A model generated the notes under the pieces. The model had not been told where the DNA came from. It saw only the letters and a program-made list of their open reading frames with translations, and made no database searches. The position numbers and the translations under genes were made by a program. 64,000 nucleotides of DNA, taken from positions 72,361-136,360 of the forward strand of contig NZ_JBLBVK010000041.1 in NCBI RefSeq assembly GCF_047314965.1, read 5' to 3'. Origin of the DNA: JAVJUV01 sp047314965 (GTDB taxonomy: Bacteria > Pseudomonadota > Alphaproteobacteria > Rhodobacterales > Rhodobacteraceae). Positions 39,324 to 48,438 of the stretch are shown piece by piece (the stretch's first letter is position 1; each line of letters begins with the position of its first letter).

Positions 39324-39938
39324 CTACTCGAAGAGGCGGCGCTCGGGCACGATGATTACGTCACCGCTACGAAGAACGATGTCACCTCCAACCGCTGCCC
39401 CGTCCGCGATTGCTTTATAGTTAATTGTCGACACGGACTGCTGACCCGTGCGCGCGTCCGTCCGGCGAAGGACGATACGCTTTTGAGCCGCGAAGGCGGT
39501 AAACCCGCCGGTCTCGGCCAAAGCCTGCAAGAGCGTCGTTCCACGGCGCAGGCTCTTTTGGCCCGGCGCGGCGATTTCGCCCATCATGTACACGCTGATT
39601 GATCCGCCGGAAGACGATGATGCCGTTGCCTGCGTCAAAGACGCAACCGTCACGAAGACGTTCGGCTCGGATGCAAAATTGCCAGCAATTCCAGACGTGA
39701 TAGCCGCATCTACCTGGCTTGCCGTGCGTCCTGCTGCGGCTACGGAACCCGCGAATGGAAACGAGATCGTTCCATCAGGAAGAACCAGCACCGAACGGTT
39801 CAAGGACGAGTCCTCGAGAACCTCGACGGTCAGCGTATCGCCCGGCCGAATTAGATAACCGGATTGAGCAGAAGCACTAACGGCAAACATGGTCGCGACG
39901 AGCGCAAGCAGATACGTTTTCATTTTTCCCACTTTCAT
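39324..39938 (-). CDS. polysaccharide export protein (Wza/EpsA-like, SLBB)
   Basis: 204 aa. A Sec signal (LLALVATMFAVSASA) is followed by the Poly_export domain ('YLIRPGDTLTVEVLEDSSLN', 'VLPDGTISFPFAGSVAAAG') and one SLBB domain ('VYMMGEIAAPGQKSLRRGTT', 'GDIVLRSGDVIIVPER'). No lipobox is seen. It forms the periplasmic/outer-membrane gate for EPS. Starts at 39938 (GGGGGAAG upstream) or 39923 are possible; the longer frame to 39971 is not needed. Confidence 0.9.
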   Translation of the reverse strand: MKVGKMKTYLLALVATMFAVSASAQSGYLIRPGDTLTVEVLEDSSLNRSVLVLPDGTISFPFAGSVAAAGRTASQVDAAITSGIAGNFASEPNVFVTVASLTQATASSSSGGSISVYMMGEIAAPGQKSLRRGTTLLQALAETGGFTAFAAQKRIVLRRTDARTGQQSVSTINYKAIADGAAVGGDIVLRSGDVIIVPERRLFE

Positions 39939-40092
39939 AACACCACTTCCCCCAAAGTGAGTACCAAACATTCGTCGGCACTATTGCCCATCAAGAGGGC
40001 CTTTAGAAGCCTTTTCTTGATATTTCACAACTTTAACTCCCTGCTTTGCGCCTCAAGTGCAACAATTCCGTACTTGATTGGTCATTTTGATC

Positions 40093-42516
40093 TCACGGAT
40101 TTCCCTCAAGGTATTCCCGAGCCTCGACCAGCTGCGGCCGGTCGTCATCTTCGGACGCAACTTCGACCGCACGCTGGAAGGCTTCGGCCATCTCTTCCCT
40201 ACGTCCCAGAGCCTCGTAGACCTTGCCGAGGTGGAACTGCACGATTGGGTCGTTGGGCAGACCTTCTGCCGCCGGTTCGAGATATCCCAAGGCCTCATCG
40301 AAGCGGCCCAGTCGATACATGATCCATCCGTATGTGTCCTGGAACGGCGGCGTCTGCGTGCCGCGAAGGCGGCGAGCGACCGCATTGGCCCGCTGCAGGC
40401 TTTCGTCATCGGAACGATATGTGGCCAGGAGGCTGGCGAGGTTGTTCGCGATGACAGGTGAGCGCTTGTCGCGGGCGTAGATCTGTTCGTAGATCTCGAT
40501 TGCGCCATCGATGTCTTTCGCTCGTTCCAGGAAGGACGCCTTTACCCAAAGCAGGTTGATGTCCTCTGGCGATGTTTGCAGCGCGACTTCGAGAGTTTCC
40601 TGGGCTTCGTCGACACGCGCCTGTGCCGCAAGGACGCGGACAAGCTGAAGTGCTGCGGCCGGTTCGTTGGTTTCTTGCATCGTCGCGCGGATGATCGTCT
40701 CGGCTTCGTCATAGTTCTTTAGAGCGATGTGCGTGCCACCGAGAACCAGCTTGGCCCGTGTATTGTCCGGGAATTTCTCGACAAGTTCCTGGGCCAGGGT
40801 CAGAGCCTCCTCACGCTGGCCTTCGTCAAGGCGCGCACGGATCAGCGCGACCGCCGCAGTCGCGGACCCGGTGTCATCGCCGGCAACGAGTTCCTCGAGG
40901 TAAGCGATGGCGCGTTCACGGCCCTCCCGGCGACCAAAGATCTGGTACTGGAGTTCTTCGGCGCGTGTTCCGGCTTGTTCGCTGTCGATACGGCGTAATG
41001 CTGCCTCGACCTGTTCCGCGCGCGCCCAGTCTTCGGCTTCGAGGTGGACCTGACCCAGCAGGGACAACAGGTCGATATTTCCGGGAGACCGGCGCAGTGC
41101 GCGCACGAGGACGTCCTCGGCGGGTCTGTAGCGCTCCTGCAGGAACAGGCTCGTCGCCAGCGCGAGGCTTTCCCGGGGCGCGTTGTCGGAGGCTTCCGCG
41201 GCTTGCGCCAAAAGGTCCTGCGCCAGTTCCTGGCTGCCATTTCTCTGATGCGCTTCGGACATCAGCATCAAGGCTTCGGAGTCTTCCGGTTCACGGTCCA
41301 GGGCGGTGCGGAGCGACTGAAGCGCCAGTTCCGGCTGGTCCGCGTCGATCTGCCACCGGGCCATGGATTTCAGCGCATCGACCTGGCTTGGGTCCGTTTC
41401 CAGAACGTCTTCAATCAGTTGTCTGGCACCGACTTGGTTCCCAGTAGTGTCCAGCATCTTTGCGAGCGTGACCTTGAAGCGATTCGTTTCGTCGCTTGGT
41501 TCTGCGCCTTCAAGCACCTTTTGCATTTCCAGAATTGCGGTGTCGCGGTCGCCCTTGTCGAAAGTGATGCCGGCGCGGAGGGCCTGGAAGAGTCGGTTGT
41601 CTTCGTAGGTTTCGATTGCGGTCGCGATCTCCGCGAGCGCAGCCTCGTTCCCGCGGACCTGCCGCAGAAATGTAATCAGTGTGACATGGGCGGCTTCAGG
41701 CTGAACTGCGGCCGCCAGATCCTCTCGGAGAAACTGTTCTGCCGCATCGAGACGTCCGCGCCCGGCAAGCTGACGTATCAGAGCCACCTTGCTTTCATTG
41801 TCATCGGGGAACCGGCGGACGGTTTCCCTCAGGTGCTGCTCCACTCCATCCTGGTCGCCCATTGCGCTCAGAAGTCGAGCCTTGGCGATATACATGCTCC
41901 GGTCTTCCGGATTTTGAACGATGGAAATATCGACTATCTCCAGCGCGGCAACGAAGTCTCCCTCGCGGGCCAGACCGTCAATTATGATACGTTGCAGAAT
42001 GAGGTCGTCTGGGAATGTCTTGAGAAGCTCCCGGGCCTCGCGGGTCAGCTCGCGAATTCGGGTGTCGTCTTTTGCCAAGGCCGCCTTGCGGAATTCCAGA
42101 GCAAGTTTCGCTGTGTCCACTCCGGGCAGTTCAACATTCGCTTCGAAAAGAGCGGTTCCGTGGCGCTCCGCCTCGTCCCAACTTTGGGTTTGGAGGGCCA
42201 ACCGGGTCAGAGCGAGCCGTGCCTCGACATGATCTGGATTGGCTTCGACCACGCGGAGGTAACTGGCATAGCTTTCCTGGAGATTCCCGAGATCTCTGTT
42301 CGCCTCTGCATAGGCAATCCTGGCGTCGATGTTTCCGGCATCAAGTGCGAAAACGTTCCGGAACTCGACGAAAGCACGCTGCACATCGCCGGCCTCAAGC
42401 AGGTCCGTTGCATTTTCGAGATGCTTTGCTGCACGCTCTTCGGCTGAATCGCATGCGGCAAGAATTCCGACTGCAAGGGAAAGTACTGCGGCTCTGACGA
42501 GGTTTTGGCGGAACAT
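40093..42516 (-). CDS. TPR-repeat lipoprotein of the EPS system (PrsT-like)
   Basis: 807 aa; lipobox LAAC (Cys22) after a short leader, then more than 15 tetratricopeptide repeats, e.g. 'AGDVQRAFVEFRNVFALDAG', 'LQESYASYLRVVEANPDHVE', 'AQDLLAQAAEASDN', 'RFDEALGYLEPAAEGLPNDP'. Length and layout match the TPR lipoprotein of PEP-CTERM/exosortase EPS loci, thought to scaffold synthesis or export in the periplasm (like AlgK/PelB). 98 nt after the sugar transferase gene and 154 nt before the Wza-like gene. Confidence 0.87.
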   Translation of the reverse strand: MFRQNLVRAAVLSLAVGILAACDSAEERAAKHLENATDLLEAGDVQRAFVEFRNVFALDAGNIDARIAYAEANRDLGNLQESYASYLRVVEANPDHVEARLALTRLALQTQSWDEAERHGTALFEANVELPGVDTAKLALEFRKAALAKDDTRIRELTREARELLKTFPDDLILQRIIIDGLAREGDFVAALEIVDISIVQNPEDRSMYIAKARLLSAMGDQDGVEQHLRETVRRFPDDNESKVALIRQLAGRGRLDAAEQFLREDLAAAVQPEAAHVTLITFLRQVRGNEAALAEIATAIETYEDNRLFQALRAGITFDKGDRDTAILEMQKVLEGAEPSDETNRFKVTLAKMLDTTGNQVGARQLIEDVLETDPSQVDALKSMARWQIDADQPELALQSLRTALDREPEDSEALMLMSEAHQRNGSQELAQDLLAQAAEASDNAPRESLALATSLFLQERYRPAEDVLVRALRRSPGNIDLLSLLGQVHLEAEDWARAEQVEAALRRIDSEQAGTRAEELQYQIFGRREGRERAIAYLEELVAGDDTGSATAAVALIRARLDEGQREEALTLAQELVEKFPDNTRAKLVLGGTHIALKNYDEAETIIRATMQETNEPAAALQLVRVLAAQARVDEAQETLEVALQTSPEDINLLWVKASFLERAKDIDGAIEIYEQIYARDKRSPVIANNLASLLATYRSDDESLQRANAVARRLRGTQTPPFQDTYGWIMYRLGRFDEALGYLEPAAEGLPNDPIVQFHLGKVYEALGRREEMAEAFQRAVEVASEDDDRPQLVEAREYLEGNP

Positions 42517-42614
42517 AAACTACTCCTGCTGGAATGCCGCGCAAAAGGTATCACACTTCAGCGCGCCAGCCAGTCCGGTGCAGGCAGGAATTCATTGCGC
42601 GTGGGCAAACTGCC

Positions 42615-43298
42615 TCAGACGCCGGTTCCCCGGAATACGACTGAAATTGTCTTCCAGAGGATGCCGGCATCGATCGCGAGCGACAGATCGCTATCGTACG
42701 CATCGTCGTACATCGCGCGTTCTGAGAAGTCGCTCATATGGCGCTCGGAAACCTGCCAGCTTCCGGTCATGCCAGGGCGCAGGCGATAGTAGGCGTGGCC
42801 CGGATACAGTGCTTGTTGGTTCGGCATCATCGGGCGCGGGCCTATGAGTGACATGTCGCCACGAAGAACGTTCAGTATCTGCGGCAGTTCATCGAGTGAG
42901 GTGCGGCGCAGAAGTTTGCCGATCCGCGTTACGCGTGGGTCGCAGCTGAGCTTCTGCTTGGAGACCCATTCCAGGCGTGCCTGTTTGTCGCTCTTAAGAT
43001 GCAGGTCCAGCATCTGTTCGGCATCGGGAACCATCGTCCGGAACTTCCACATGACAAACCTGCGTCCGTCCTTTCCGACCCGTTCCTGCCGGAAGAATGG
43101 GGCATTCCCGTCCATAGATATGAATAGTGCCAAGACCGCCATGAAAGGGAGAACGATCGGCGCTGCGAGCAGCACCGCCAGAACATCGATGGGGCGTTTT
43201 GCGAAATTTCTGTAAAAACCGAAGCGCGCTGCCGAACGTCCTGCTGTAACAGCAGTCGCCTCAGCCGAGCGGCGGATACTCGTTGAATGTACCGTCAT
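42615..43298 (-). CDS. initiating sugar-1-phosphate transferase (PglC-like bacterial sugar transferase)
   Basis: A 227-aa monotopic phosphoglycosyl transferase that loads the first sugar-1-P onto undecaprenyl phosphate to start EPS repeat synthesis. One hydrophobic segment ('DVLAVLLAAPIVLPFMAVLA'), then 'APFFRQERVGKDGRRFVMWK', 'FRTMVPDAEQ', 'LRRTSLDELPQILNVLRGDM' with the catalytic Asp-Glu, and 'SLIGPRPMMPNQQALYPGHA' are present. It lacks the N-terminal CoA-binding-like and four-TM part of long EpsB/WbaP forms. First gene of the minus-strand arm. Confidence 0.93.
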   Translation of the reverse strand: MTVHSTSIRRSAEATAVTAGRSAARFGFYRNFAKRPIDVLAVLLAAPIVLPFMAVLALFISMDGNAPFFRQERVGKDGRRFVMWKFRTMVPDAEQMLDLHLKSDKQARLEWVSKQKLSCDPRVTRIGKLLRRTSLDELPQILNVLRGDMSLIGPRPMMPNQQALYPGHAYYRLRPGMTGSWQVSERHMSDFSERAMYDDAYDSDLSLAIDAGILWKTISVVFRGTGV

Positions 43299-43814
43299 AA
43301 ACTCTCGCCGAAAGAAAATCGGCCCCCAAAAAATACACAGTTACACCACCGTCCGGTCATTTTTGCAGCAGCAAAACGTGCCAATCGAGGCAGCCTCCAA
43401 CAGTTATCATTTGCCTATGCGAAATCAAATAAAGAGGTGTGCCTTCACCAAAATTTCACATCGAGAGTGCAGTTGTTCTTGCCGTTTTGGCTCCCAAAAC
43501 CCCTGATTTGAAAGGTGATTTGGGCACTTTTGGGCCACATTTTTGCCATTTTGGCGTCCGGCGTCGTCATGCCCGGCAGAATCGGCTTAGAGAGACTTTG
43601 ACGCAACGGTCTCCGGAAATCTTCGACACTGTTTCCAGCTCTGAGACTATCCTGAAGCGCAGGAATCGGATCTAGGTTTGCGATTCGTGATATTGTACCC
43701 ATATGAATTGCAGAAATGCCGCATCCGGGACATGATGTGGCCTTTCGTAAGTTGTCTGGAGACTCAGACCCAGGCGCGGCGTATAAACATTCTCCGTGGG
43801 GTAGTAGTGAGACA
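43299..43814. other. 516-bp divergent promoter region of the EPS cluster
   Basis: No convincing gene. The stretch is AT-richer than its surroundings and separates the two EPS arms. It contains the palindrome at 43484-43500 and several CCAAAA/TTTTGG half-sites up to about 43555. Short frames on either strand lack ribosome-binding sites and family features. Promoters for both arms are expected here. Confidence 0.6.
43484..43500. promoter_or_regulatory. palindrome GTTTTGG-CTC-CCAAAAC
   Basis: Perfect 7-bp arms around a 3-bp spacer, in the centre of the divergent EPS promoter region. More half-sites follow (TTTTGGG near 43529, CATTTTGG near 43548). It is a good candidate operator for a dimeric regulator of the polysaccharide genes; the regulator is not identified. 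Confidence 0.5.
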
Positions 43815-44669
43815 ATGACGAGTACTGATCTGTATATGGAATATTTCGGGTTCTCCGAGCGGCCGTTCACGCTGCTCCCCGATCCGGATTTTCTCTTCTG
43901 GTCACGGGCGCACCGCAGGGCCTTTTCCGTGCTGGAATATGGCGTCATGACGCGCGCACCCATCACTATCGTCACTGGCGAGGTTGGCGTCGGCAAAACG
44001 ACGCTGGTCCAGAAGCTTCTGCAGACCCTCGACGACGATGTGACTTTGGGCCTTATATCCAATGCGCAGGGCGGACGGGGCGAGTTGCTTCAGTGGGTGT
44101 TGAACTCACTTGGCGTCGAAACCGACCTTTCGGCCGCCTATGTCACCCTGTTCCAGCAGTTGCAGGATTTCGTGATCGAGGAATATGCGTCCGGCCGGCG
44201 GGTGATCCTGTTGATCGACGAAGCCCAGAACCTCTCCATCGAGGGTCTTGAAGAACTGCGGATGCTGACCAACATCAACTCGAACAAGGACGAGTTGCTT
44301 CAACTCATCCTTGTCGGTCAGCCGGAGCTGCGGCAGATGATCATGCGCCCCGAGTTGCGCCAATTCGCGCAACGCGTGACGGCCACATACCATATCGCGA
44401 CGCTGGATCGTGCTGCTGTGGCGGGATACATCCAGCATCGGTTGACGCATGTGGGCGGTACGGGCTCCGAGTTCACGGCGGAAGCCATCGATCTCGTGCA
44501 CAAGCACTCCCACGGAATTCCACGACTTGTGAACAAGCTTTGCGATTTTTCCATGGTCTATGCGGCCACGGAAGAGCGTCGCGTTGTAGATGCCGCGATT
44601 GTCGAGGAAGTGCTGGATGACGGCATCTTCCTGCCGGCTGTAACGATTACCGGAGAGGCTGCGGAATGA
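43815..44669 (+). CDS. ExeA-like AAA ATPase of the EPS system
   Basis: 284 aa. 'YFGFSERPFTLLPDPDFLFW' is the hallmark of ExeA/GspA-like and XrtA-associated ATPases. Walker A is GEVGVGKTT (residues 55-63), Walker B VILLIDEAQN (about 131-140), and a sensor region 'ELRQFAQRVTATYHIATLDR' follows. In EPS clusters it sits next to Wzz and the BY-kinase and is presumed to power or regulate assembly. I chose ATG 43815 over an in-frame ATG at 43716. Overlaps the Wzz gene by 4 nt. Confidence 0.88.
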   Translation: MTSTDLYMEYFGFSERPFTLLPDPDFLFWSRAHRRAFSVLEYGVMTRAPITIVTGEVGVGKTTLVQKLLQTLDDDVTLGLISNAQGGRGELLQWVLNSLGVETDLSAAYVTLFQQLQDFVIEEYASGRRVILLIDEAQNLSIEGLEELRMLTNINSNKDELLQLILVGQPELRQMIMRPELRQFAQRVTATYHIATLDRAAVAGYIQHRLTHVGGTGSEFTAEAIDLVHKHSHGIPRLVNKLCDFSMVYAATEERRVVDAAIVEEVLDDGIFLPAVTITGEAAE

Positions 44670-46186
44670 ACTCTGACATCAACTTCTACCTTGCGCTTCT
44701 CAAGAGGCGCCTGCCGATCATGATTTCGGTAGTCATCGCCTTTTGTGCGATCGGTATTTTCTTGGCCGTGACGCTTCCGCCAAGTTACCGCGCGGACGCG
44801 CGGTTGCTGGTTGAAAACCCGCAGATCTCGAGTGAGATGGCGGTCACGACCGTACAGACTTCCGCGGACAAGCAATTGCAGATCATCGAGCAACGCTTGA
44901 TGACGCGGGCCAACATGATCGACATCGCCAACAAGTACGGCGTTTTCCAAGATAGCGGCGAAATGCAGCCCGATGAAATCTTCGAGGCGATGGAAGACAG
45001 GGTTGATATCAGCGTTATGGCGGGCGACCGGCAACGTGCGACGATCATGACGATCTCGTTCGAAGACGGTGATGCCCGGATCGCAGCGAACATCGTGAAC
45101 GAACTTGTCACGCTTGTCGAAAGTGAGAGCGCGTCGATCCGCCAGACCGAGGCCGGGGAAACTGCCGAGTTCTTCGAAGGTGAGGTCGCGCGTCTCAGTG
45201 AGGAACTGACCCGAAAAAGCGCCGAAATCGTGTCGTTCAAGGAGGCGAACAAGGACGCGCTTCCCGAAGAGCAGGAGTACCGGCTAAATCGTCAGAGCCA
45301 ATTGCTGGAGAGGTTGAGCCTTTATCAGCGAGACCTTGCCTCCCAGAACGAACAACGCAACCGGCTACTTGCAGTCGGAACGGCGTCGGGCGTGCCGGCG
45401 GTAACACTGTCACCCGACCAGCAGCGACTTGCCGAATTGCAGAACGATTTGAACGGCTTGCTGTCAGTCTATTCGGAAGCCAATCCGAGGGTGAAGATGG
45501 TTCGGTCTCAAATCAGCCAGCTGCAGGCCACCATGGATTCCACCGGAAACGGAACCAGCAGTGTCGACCCGATGCAGACCATGCTTGATCTGCAGATTGC
45601 CGATATCGAGGGAAGCATCGCGTTTCTGACATCGAGTGTCGCCTCAACCGAGGCCGAGCTTGCCGAGTTGCAGCTGGCGATCGAGAAGACACCTGAAAAT
45701 TCGATCCGCCTTGAAGCGCTGACGCGCGACTACGACAACGTCCAGAACCAGTACAATCAGGCGGTGTCTTCGCTCGCAACCGCAAAAGTGGGCGAAAGCA
45801 TCGAAGTTCAGGGGCGCGGCGAGCGCGTTTCCGTCATTGAGCGGGCAATCGTGCCGAATGTGCCCAGCGGTCCCAACCGGAAGCTTGTGGCCGGAGGCGG
45901 TGTCTTCGCCGGAATTGCGCTTGCCACTCTCTTCTTCGTGTTTGCGGAGTTGCTCAACCGTACAATTCGGCGCCCTGTGGATCTGACACGGGCGTTGGGA
46001 ATTCAACCGCTGGCAACAATTCCCTTCATCGAAACCGAAGCGCAGTCCGGTCGGAAGCGGATCATTGGCTTCGCGCTTCTGAGTGCCATCGCCGTCGCTG
46101 TTCCGCTGGCGCTTTGGGCTCTGCATACATTCTACTTGCCGCTCGACCTTCTGGCGGACAAGGCGCTGGGACTTTTGGGGCTCTGA
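44666..46186 (+). CDS. polysaccharide chain-length determinant (Wzz/PCP-type)
   Basis: 506 aa inner-membrane protein. TM1 is 'LPIMISVVIAFCAIGIFLAV'; a periplasmic Wzz domain with long coiled coils spans about 60-400 ('LSEELTRKSAEIVSFKEANK', 'LYQRDLASQNEQRNRLLAVG'). A GNVR-like segment 'PNVPSGPNRKLVAGGGVFAG' leads into TM2, and further hydrophobic segments lie near the C terminus ('FALLSAIAVAVPLALWALH'). It controls EPS length, activating the cytoplasmic BY-kinase encoded just downstream. The layout fits the XrtA-type chain-length protein. Confidence 0.9.
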   Translation: MNSDINFYLALLKRRLPIMISVVIAFCAIGIFLAVTLPPSYRADARLLVENPQISSEMAVTTVQTSADKQLQIIEQRLMTRANMIDIANKYGVFQDSGEMQPDEIFEAMEDRVDISVMAGDRQRATIMTISFEDGDARIAANIVNELVTLVESESASIRQTEAGETAEFFEGEVARLSEELTRKSAEIVSFKEANKDALPEEQEYRLNRQSQLLERLSLYQRDLASQNEQRNRLLAVGTASGVPAVTLSPDQQRLAELQNDLNGLLSVYSEANPRVKMVRSQISQLQATMDSTGNGTSSVDPMQTMLDLQIADIEGSIAFLTSSVASTEAELAELQLAIEKTPENSIRLEALTRDYDNVQNQYNQAVSSLATAKVGESIEVQGRGERVSVIERAIVPNVPSGPNRKLVAGGGVFAGIALATLFFVFAELLNRTIRRPVDLTRALGIQPLATIPFIETEAQSGRKRIIGFALLSAIAVAVPLALWALHTFYLPLDLLADKALGLLGL

Positions 46187-46208
46187 ACAGGAAGACCGGA
46201 CCGGAAAC

Positions 46209-47042
46209 ATGGAAAAGCTTCAGGCAGCCCTGGCACGGGCACGTGAGAAAAGAGAAACTCCGGATGGTTCGCGTCCTCTGCGGCCCGATCTGGCGGCGCG
46301 GCGCAAGTCACGCGGTGCCGCGCAGGCGGAAACCGTCAACGCGGCGTGGAACGCGATTGAACGTTTCGAACCTTCGGCGAAACGCATGCGCGAGGCGCGG
46401 ATTCATTCCACCGAAGCCTCGGAACATGCGCAGTATTTCGACATCCTGCGGACCAAGCTTCTGCTGGAGATGCGTAGGAACAACTGGACACGGATCGCCA
46501 TCACCTCGGCAACACCGGGTTGCGGGAAATCGACCATCGCCTGCAATCTGATCGCCGGTCTTGGCCGTCAGCCCGAGATACGCGGCATCTTCTTCGACAT
46601 GGACTTCCGGCGACCTTCAGTTGCGAAGAAATTCGGCGTCAGCCCTTCGGCCAGTTTCGAAGACGTACTCAAGGACACCGTGTCCTTCGAGGAACAGGCT
46701 CTGCGCCTCGGTGACAATACTATCATTTCGATGACGACCGCGGCGGTCCGCGACCCAGGCCAGCTCGTGAACCGCTCAAGGACCGCCGAATTGCTGGACG
46801 AAATCCAGTCGACTTACAGTCCGGACATCATGCTGTTCGATCTGCCGCCCGTACTGGTCAGCGAAGAAACCCGCGCGTTCCTGAAGTTGATGGACGCGGT
46901 GGTCATTGTCGCTGGCGCGGAAAGCACCACAGCGTCCCAGCTTGACGAAGTGGAACGCGAGGTTGCGCAATACACCAACGTCGCAGGCATCGTCTTGAAC
47001 AAATGCCACTTCATGGAAGATGGCTACGGCTACTCCTACTGA
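46209..47042 (+). CDS. cytoplasmic tyrosine autokinase (CpsD/CapB BY-kinase)
   Basis: 277 aa. Walker A is TPGCGKST (residues 102-109), Walker A' FFDMDFRRPS (128-137), Walker B 'DIMLFDLPPVLVSEETRAFL'. The C terminus is a short Tyr cluster (DGYGYSY), the usual autophosphorylation site of BY-kinases. It partners with the Wzz protein to regulate polysaccharide assembly. Start ATG 46209, 22 nt after wzz; the open frame upstream to 46083 overlaps wzz and is rejected. Confidence 0.9.
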   Translation: MEKLQAALARAREKRETPDGSRPLRPDLAARRKSRGAAQAETVNAAWNAIERFEPSAKRMREARIHSTEASEHAQYFDILRTKLLLEMRRNNWTRIAITSATPGCGKSTIACNLIAGLGRQPEIRGIFFDMDFRRPSVAKKFGVSPSASFEDVLKDTVSFEEQALRLGDNTIISMTTAAVRDPGQLVNRSRTAELLDEIQSTYSPDIMLFDLPPVLVSEETRAFLKLMDAVVIVAGAESTTASQLDEVEREVAQYTNVAGIVLNKCHFMEDGYGYSY

Positions 47043-47051
47043 TCCGCCGAT

Positions 47052-47078
47052 TGCGGCCCCGACCAGATCGGGGCCGCA
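47052..47078. terminator. bidirectional GC-rich hairpin between convergent genes
   Basis: TGCGGCCCCGA (47052-47062) pairs perfectly with TCGGGGCCGCA (47068-47078) around CCAGA. It separates the BY-kinase gene (+, stop 47042) and ugd (-, stop 47086). No long T-tract on either side, but the 11-bp stem is strong enough to act as terminator or mRNA 3'-end protector for both. Confidence 0.7.
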
Positions 47079-47085
47079 TCTGCAT

Positions 47086-48414
47086 TCAGGAGAGTGTGTC
47101 CGGGAAAGGCTTACGACCGACTGAGACATAGGCCTCGAAGCCGGCGTCACGTGCGTCCGAGGTCGAATAGATGTTTCGCAGGTCGGCCATTCTCGCATGC
47201 CGCATCGCCTGGGCCATCCGCTTGAGGTCAAGAGCCCGGAACTCGTTCCACTCGGTTAGCAGAACCACGAGGTCAGCGTCCGCAACCGCTGTGTAGACAT
47301 CGTCGTCCCATATTACGTGGGGCAGGAGGTTTTCGCCTTCATGCCGCCCTTGGGGATCGACGGCATGAACAATGGCACCGCCTCCGATCAGCGCGGGAAT
47401 GATCGTCAGCGAAGGCGCGTCCCGCATGTCGTCGGTGTTCGGCTTGAAGGTCACGCCAAGCACGGCGATCTTCCGGCCCTTGAAAGAGCCTTCACAGAGG
47501 TCGAGCAGCTTGCCGATCATCCGGCGCTTCACCCTGTCGTTCACCTGGATGACGGCTTCGGTGATTGTCATGGGGGATGCGAATTCCTGGCCGATGCGCG
47601 CCAGTGCGCTGGTATCCTTCGGAAAACAGGAGCCGCCATAGCCTGGGCCCGCGTGTAGAAACTTGTTTCCGATCCGGCCGTCGAGCCCCATCCCTTTAGA
47701 CACTTCCCGGACGTCCGCGCCGGTCTTTTCGCACAGTGCCGCGATCTCGTTAATGAAGGTAATCTTGGTCGCAAGAAACGCGTTCGCGGCGTATTTGATC
47801 ATCTCGGCCGACTCGAGGTCGGTCCTCACGATGGGAAAATCACGCAGGAAGAGCGGCCGGTACACATCGGCCATGACCTCGGCGGCGCGGTCGTTTTCCA
47901 CGCCGACCACCACACGGTCGGGGCGCATGAAATCCTCGATCGCAGCGCCTTCGCGAAGAAACTCGGGGTTCGAGGCAACGTCGAAATCAAGGTCAGGATT
48001 GGCCGCGCGAACCACCGCGGCGACCTTGCGGTTGGTGCCGACAGGCACGGTCGATTTTGTGACGATGACGATGTAGCCCTTGGCATTACGCGCGATCTCT
48101 TCGGCGGCGGCCATCACGTAGGTCAGGTCGGCATGGCCATCGCCCCGACGGGTCGGAGTGCCCACCGCGATGAACACGGCCTCGGTTCCGTCCAGCGCCT
48201 TGGCCAGATCCGTGGTGAAGGTCAGCCGGCCCGCCTTGACGTTCTTTTCAAGCAGGTCTTCGAGGCCGGGCTCGTAGATCGGTACTTCGCCGTTTTCCAG
48301 CCGTGCGATCTTCGAGACGTCCTTGTCGACGCAGACAACTTCATGTCCGAAGTCAGAAAAGCAAACCCCCGACACAAGGCCGACGTATCCAGTGCCAATC
48401 ATAGTAATACGCAT
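47086..48414 (-). CDS. ugd: UDP-glucose 6-dehydrogenase
   Basis: 442 aa; oxidises UDP-glucose twice to UDP-glucuronate using NAD+. 'RITMIGTGYVGLVSGVCFSD' binds NAD, 'AVFIAVGTPTRRGDGHADLT' and 'SKGMGLDGRIGNKFLHAGPG' are conserved, and the catalytic Cys is in 'GYGGSCFPKDTSALARIGQE'. 'KIAVLGVTFKPNTDDMRDAP' starts the C-terminal domain. Last gene of the nucleotide-sugar operon, 24 nt after the epimerase gene. Confidence 0.97.
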   Translation of the reverse strand: MRITMIGTGYVGLVSGVCFSDFGHEVVCVDKDVSKIARLENGEVPIYEPGLEDLLEKNVKAGRLTFTTDLAKALDGTEAVFIAVGTPTRRGDGHADLTYVMAAAEEIARNAKGYIVIVTKSTVPVGTNRKVAAVVRAANPDLDFDVASNPEFLREGAAIEDFMRPDRVVVGVENDRAAEVMADVYRPLFLRDFPIVRTDLESAEMIKYAANAFLATKITFINEIAALCEKTGADVREVSKGMGLDGRIGNKFLHAGPGYGGSCFPKDTSALARIGQEFASPMTITEAVIQVNDRVKRRMIGKLLDLCEGSFKGRKIAVLGVTFKPNTDDMRDAPSLTIIPALIGGGAIVHAVDPQGRHEGENLLPHVIWDDDVYTAVADADLVVLLTEWNEFRALDLKRMAQAMRHARMADLRNIYSTSDARDAGFEAYVSVGRKPFPDTLS

Positions 48415-48438
48415 TCAAATCGTTCCTTTCTTCCAGCG

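Noticed and set aside
41044..42447. 467-codon plus-strand frame
   Set aside because: Opposite the TPR lipoprotein gene; the repeats on the minus strand explain the open plus frame.
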